Assembly (NCBI GenBank): GCA_016169945.1
Contig: JADLSH010000158.1
Coordinates: 841,001-905,000 of the forward strand
Direction: 5' to 3'
Origin: Trachythela sp. YZ-2020
Taxonomy: Eukaryota > Cnidaria > Anthozoa > Malacalcyonacea > Clavulariidae
DNA length: 64,000 bases
Shown here: positions 63,227-64,000 of the stretch, one piece after another
Position numbering within the stretch: position 1 is the stretch's first letter
How the letters are laid out: each line of letters starts with the position of its first letter
Position numbers and translations under genes: made by a program
Notes under the pieces: generated by a model
The model's input: only the letters and a program-made list of their open reading frames with translations
Databases searched by the model: none
What the model was told of the DNA's origin: nothing

Positions 63227-64000
63227 ATGTCCAATGTTGAAGAAAGGTTTGAAACGCTCGACAAACCTATTGAAGATTACATTCTTGAGCAAGAAAACAA
63301 AAACACCCGTGCCAAAACTGAAAGAGATGTAAGGTTGCTCATTGCCTTTTTGAGACAAAAACATGAGCCACGAAATCCAGAAGAATTGCCTCCTGAAGAG
63401 TTAAATGGTTATCTATCTGAGTTTATCTATAGTGTAAAAAGAAAGGACGGCGAAGACTATACGAACCTTCTAGCCTTCGAGGATTTATATCGAGCTTTCA
63501 TCGACACTTAAAGGAGCGTAAATATACCGCGAATATTATTGAAAACATTGCATTTGAACAAACACGAAAATCTCTCCAAGCACGATGTAAAAAATTAAAG
63601 AAAGAAGGCAAAGGGAACAAACCAAATGCTGCTCAAGCCTTGACTGATAACGAGATAAACACTCTGTACGAACAGAATCTGCTCGGAATTTCAAATGCTG
63701 AGGCGCTTCTGAACACACTGTGGTTGTTTAACTCACTGCACTTTGGTCTGCGAGGTTGTGACGAGCACAGACAAATGTGTTGGGGAGATGTTAAATTAAT
63801 GGCGGCAGCAGACGGAACGGAGTATCTGGAATATTCAGAGCGTCAAACGAAAACGAGAACAGGCGCGGAACCTCGCAATATAAGACCCGTAAAGCCAAAA
63901 GCATTCGCATTACCGAACAGCTCACGCGACAGAGATCCAGTCGTAGTTTACAAAACGTATTGCGAGAAGAGACCAGACTCCATGAGTAAACCTGAAGCCC
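63227..64000 (+). CDS. DUF3504/Crypton-type tyrosine recombinase (3' partial, one frame break)
   Basis: The chosen start is ATG 63227 (MSNVEERFETLDKP); the open frame extends further 5' but lacks family features. Residues 1-90 form the SAM-like N-terminal domain (TERDVRLLIAFLRQ, ELPPEELNGYLSEFI). Near 63490 the frame shifts by one base from the one stopping at 63511 to one that carries SFHRHLKERK, then LTDNEINTLYEQNLLG, LFNSLHFGLRGCDEHRQMCW and YSERQTKTRTGAEPRNIRPV. The Arg in GLRGCDEHRQM corresponds to the first catalytic Arg of tyrosine recombinases. DUF3504 proteins derive from Crypton transposons. The rest lies beyond the window. Confidence 0.75.

Noticed and set aside
63113..63364. Minus-strand and alternative plus frames over the recombinase start
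   Set aside because: Shadows of the DUF3504 N-terminal domain, which has the family pattern.

Overview
This is a piece of an intron-rich, AT-rich animal genome. There are no operons or ribosome binding sites. Coding pieces are separated by clear GT/AG introns, and most of the DNA is transposon. The mix suggests a cnidarian, probably an anthozoan (anemone or coral): PIF/Harbinger elements with SANT-type partner genes, a second related DDE element inserted at TA, several LINE families, a BEL/Pao retroelement, a RecQ-like helicase, a DUF6589-like fragment and a DUF3504 tyrosine recombinase. This placement is inferred from memory of the families, not from a search.

Left part (1-15 kb). The right-hand portion of a Harbinger element (1-3570) carries two convergent genes that both look intact. 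A telomere-like minisatellite follows, then an intact two-exon HARBI1-like transposase (6597-7937), a stray HARBI1 C-terminal exon, a NAIF1-like Myb/SANT partner gene on the minus strand (10902-12086), and decayed LINE ends.

Middle (15-31 kb). A small secreted-protein gene with PAN-like and EGF-like parts (17852-19755) carries a 2-bp frame break and, in its intron, a long GTTTGC microsatellite. Next come a LINE fragment and a BEL/Pao element that has lost its protease and most of its reverse transcriptase. A 4.8 kb LINE has inserted into the BEL/Pao element and is bounded by a perfect 7-bp target duplication.

Host gene (31976-58578). Five exons encode a 429-residue gamma-butyrobetaine dioxygenase-like enzyme of carnitine synthesis with a mitochondrial-type N-terminus. 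Intron 1 is 21.6 kb and is a stack of nested elements. A minus-strand LINE lies inside an older plus-strand LINE and is itself cut by a 4.7 kb TA-flanked DDE element and by smaller inverted-repeat elements, to a depth of five or six layers. A second nest follows: a 7.4 kb inverted-repeat element encloses a 5.0 kb element with perfect 7-bp target duplications, and the inner element holds a zinc-ribbon exon, a 21-bp minisatellite and a long hairpin. A CR1/L2-like LINE with a 2A-like motif then comes before exon 2.

Right end (59-64 kb). Within 5 kb lie a RecQ-like helicase with three frame breaks, a 455-bp tandem duplication, a minus-strand fragment resembling DUF6589 proteins, and the start of a DUF3504/Crypton-type tyrosine recombinase that runs off the window. 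Whether these form one recombinase-mobilised element is the most interesting open question here. Most frame breaks could be real decay or assembly error; the sequence alone cannot separate these.
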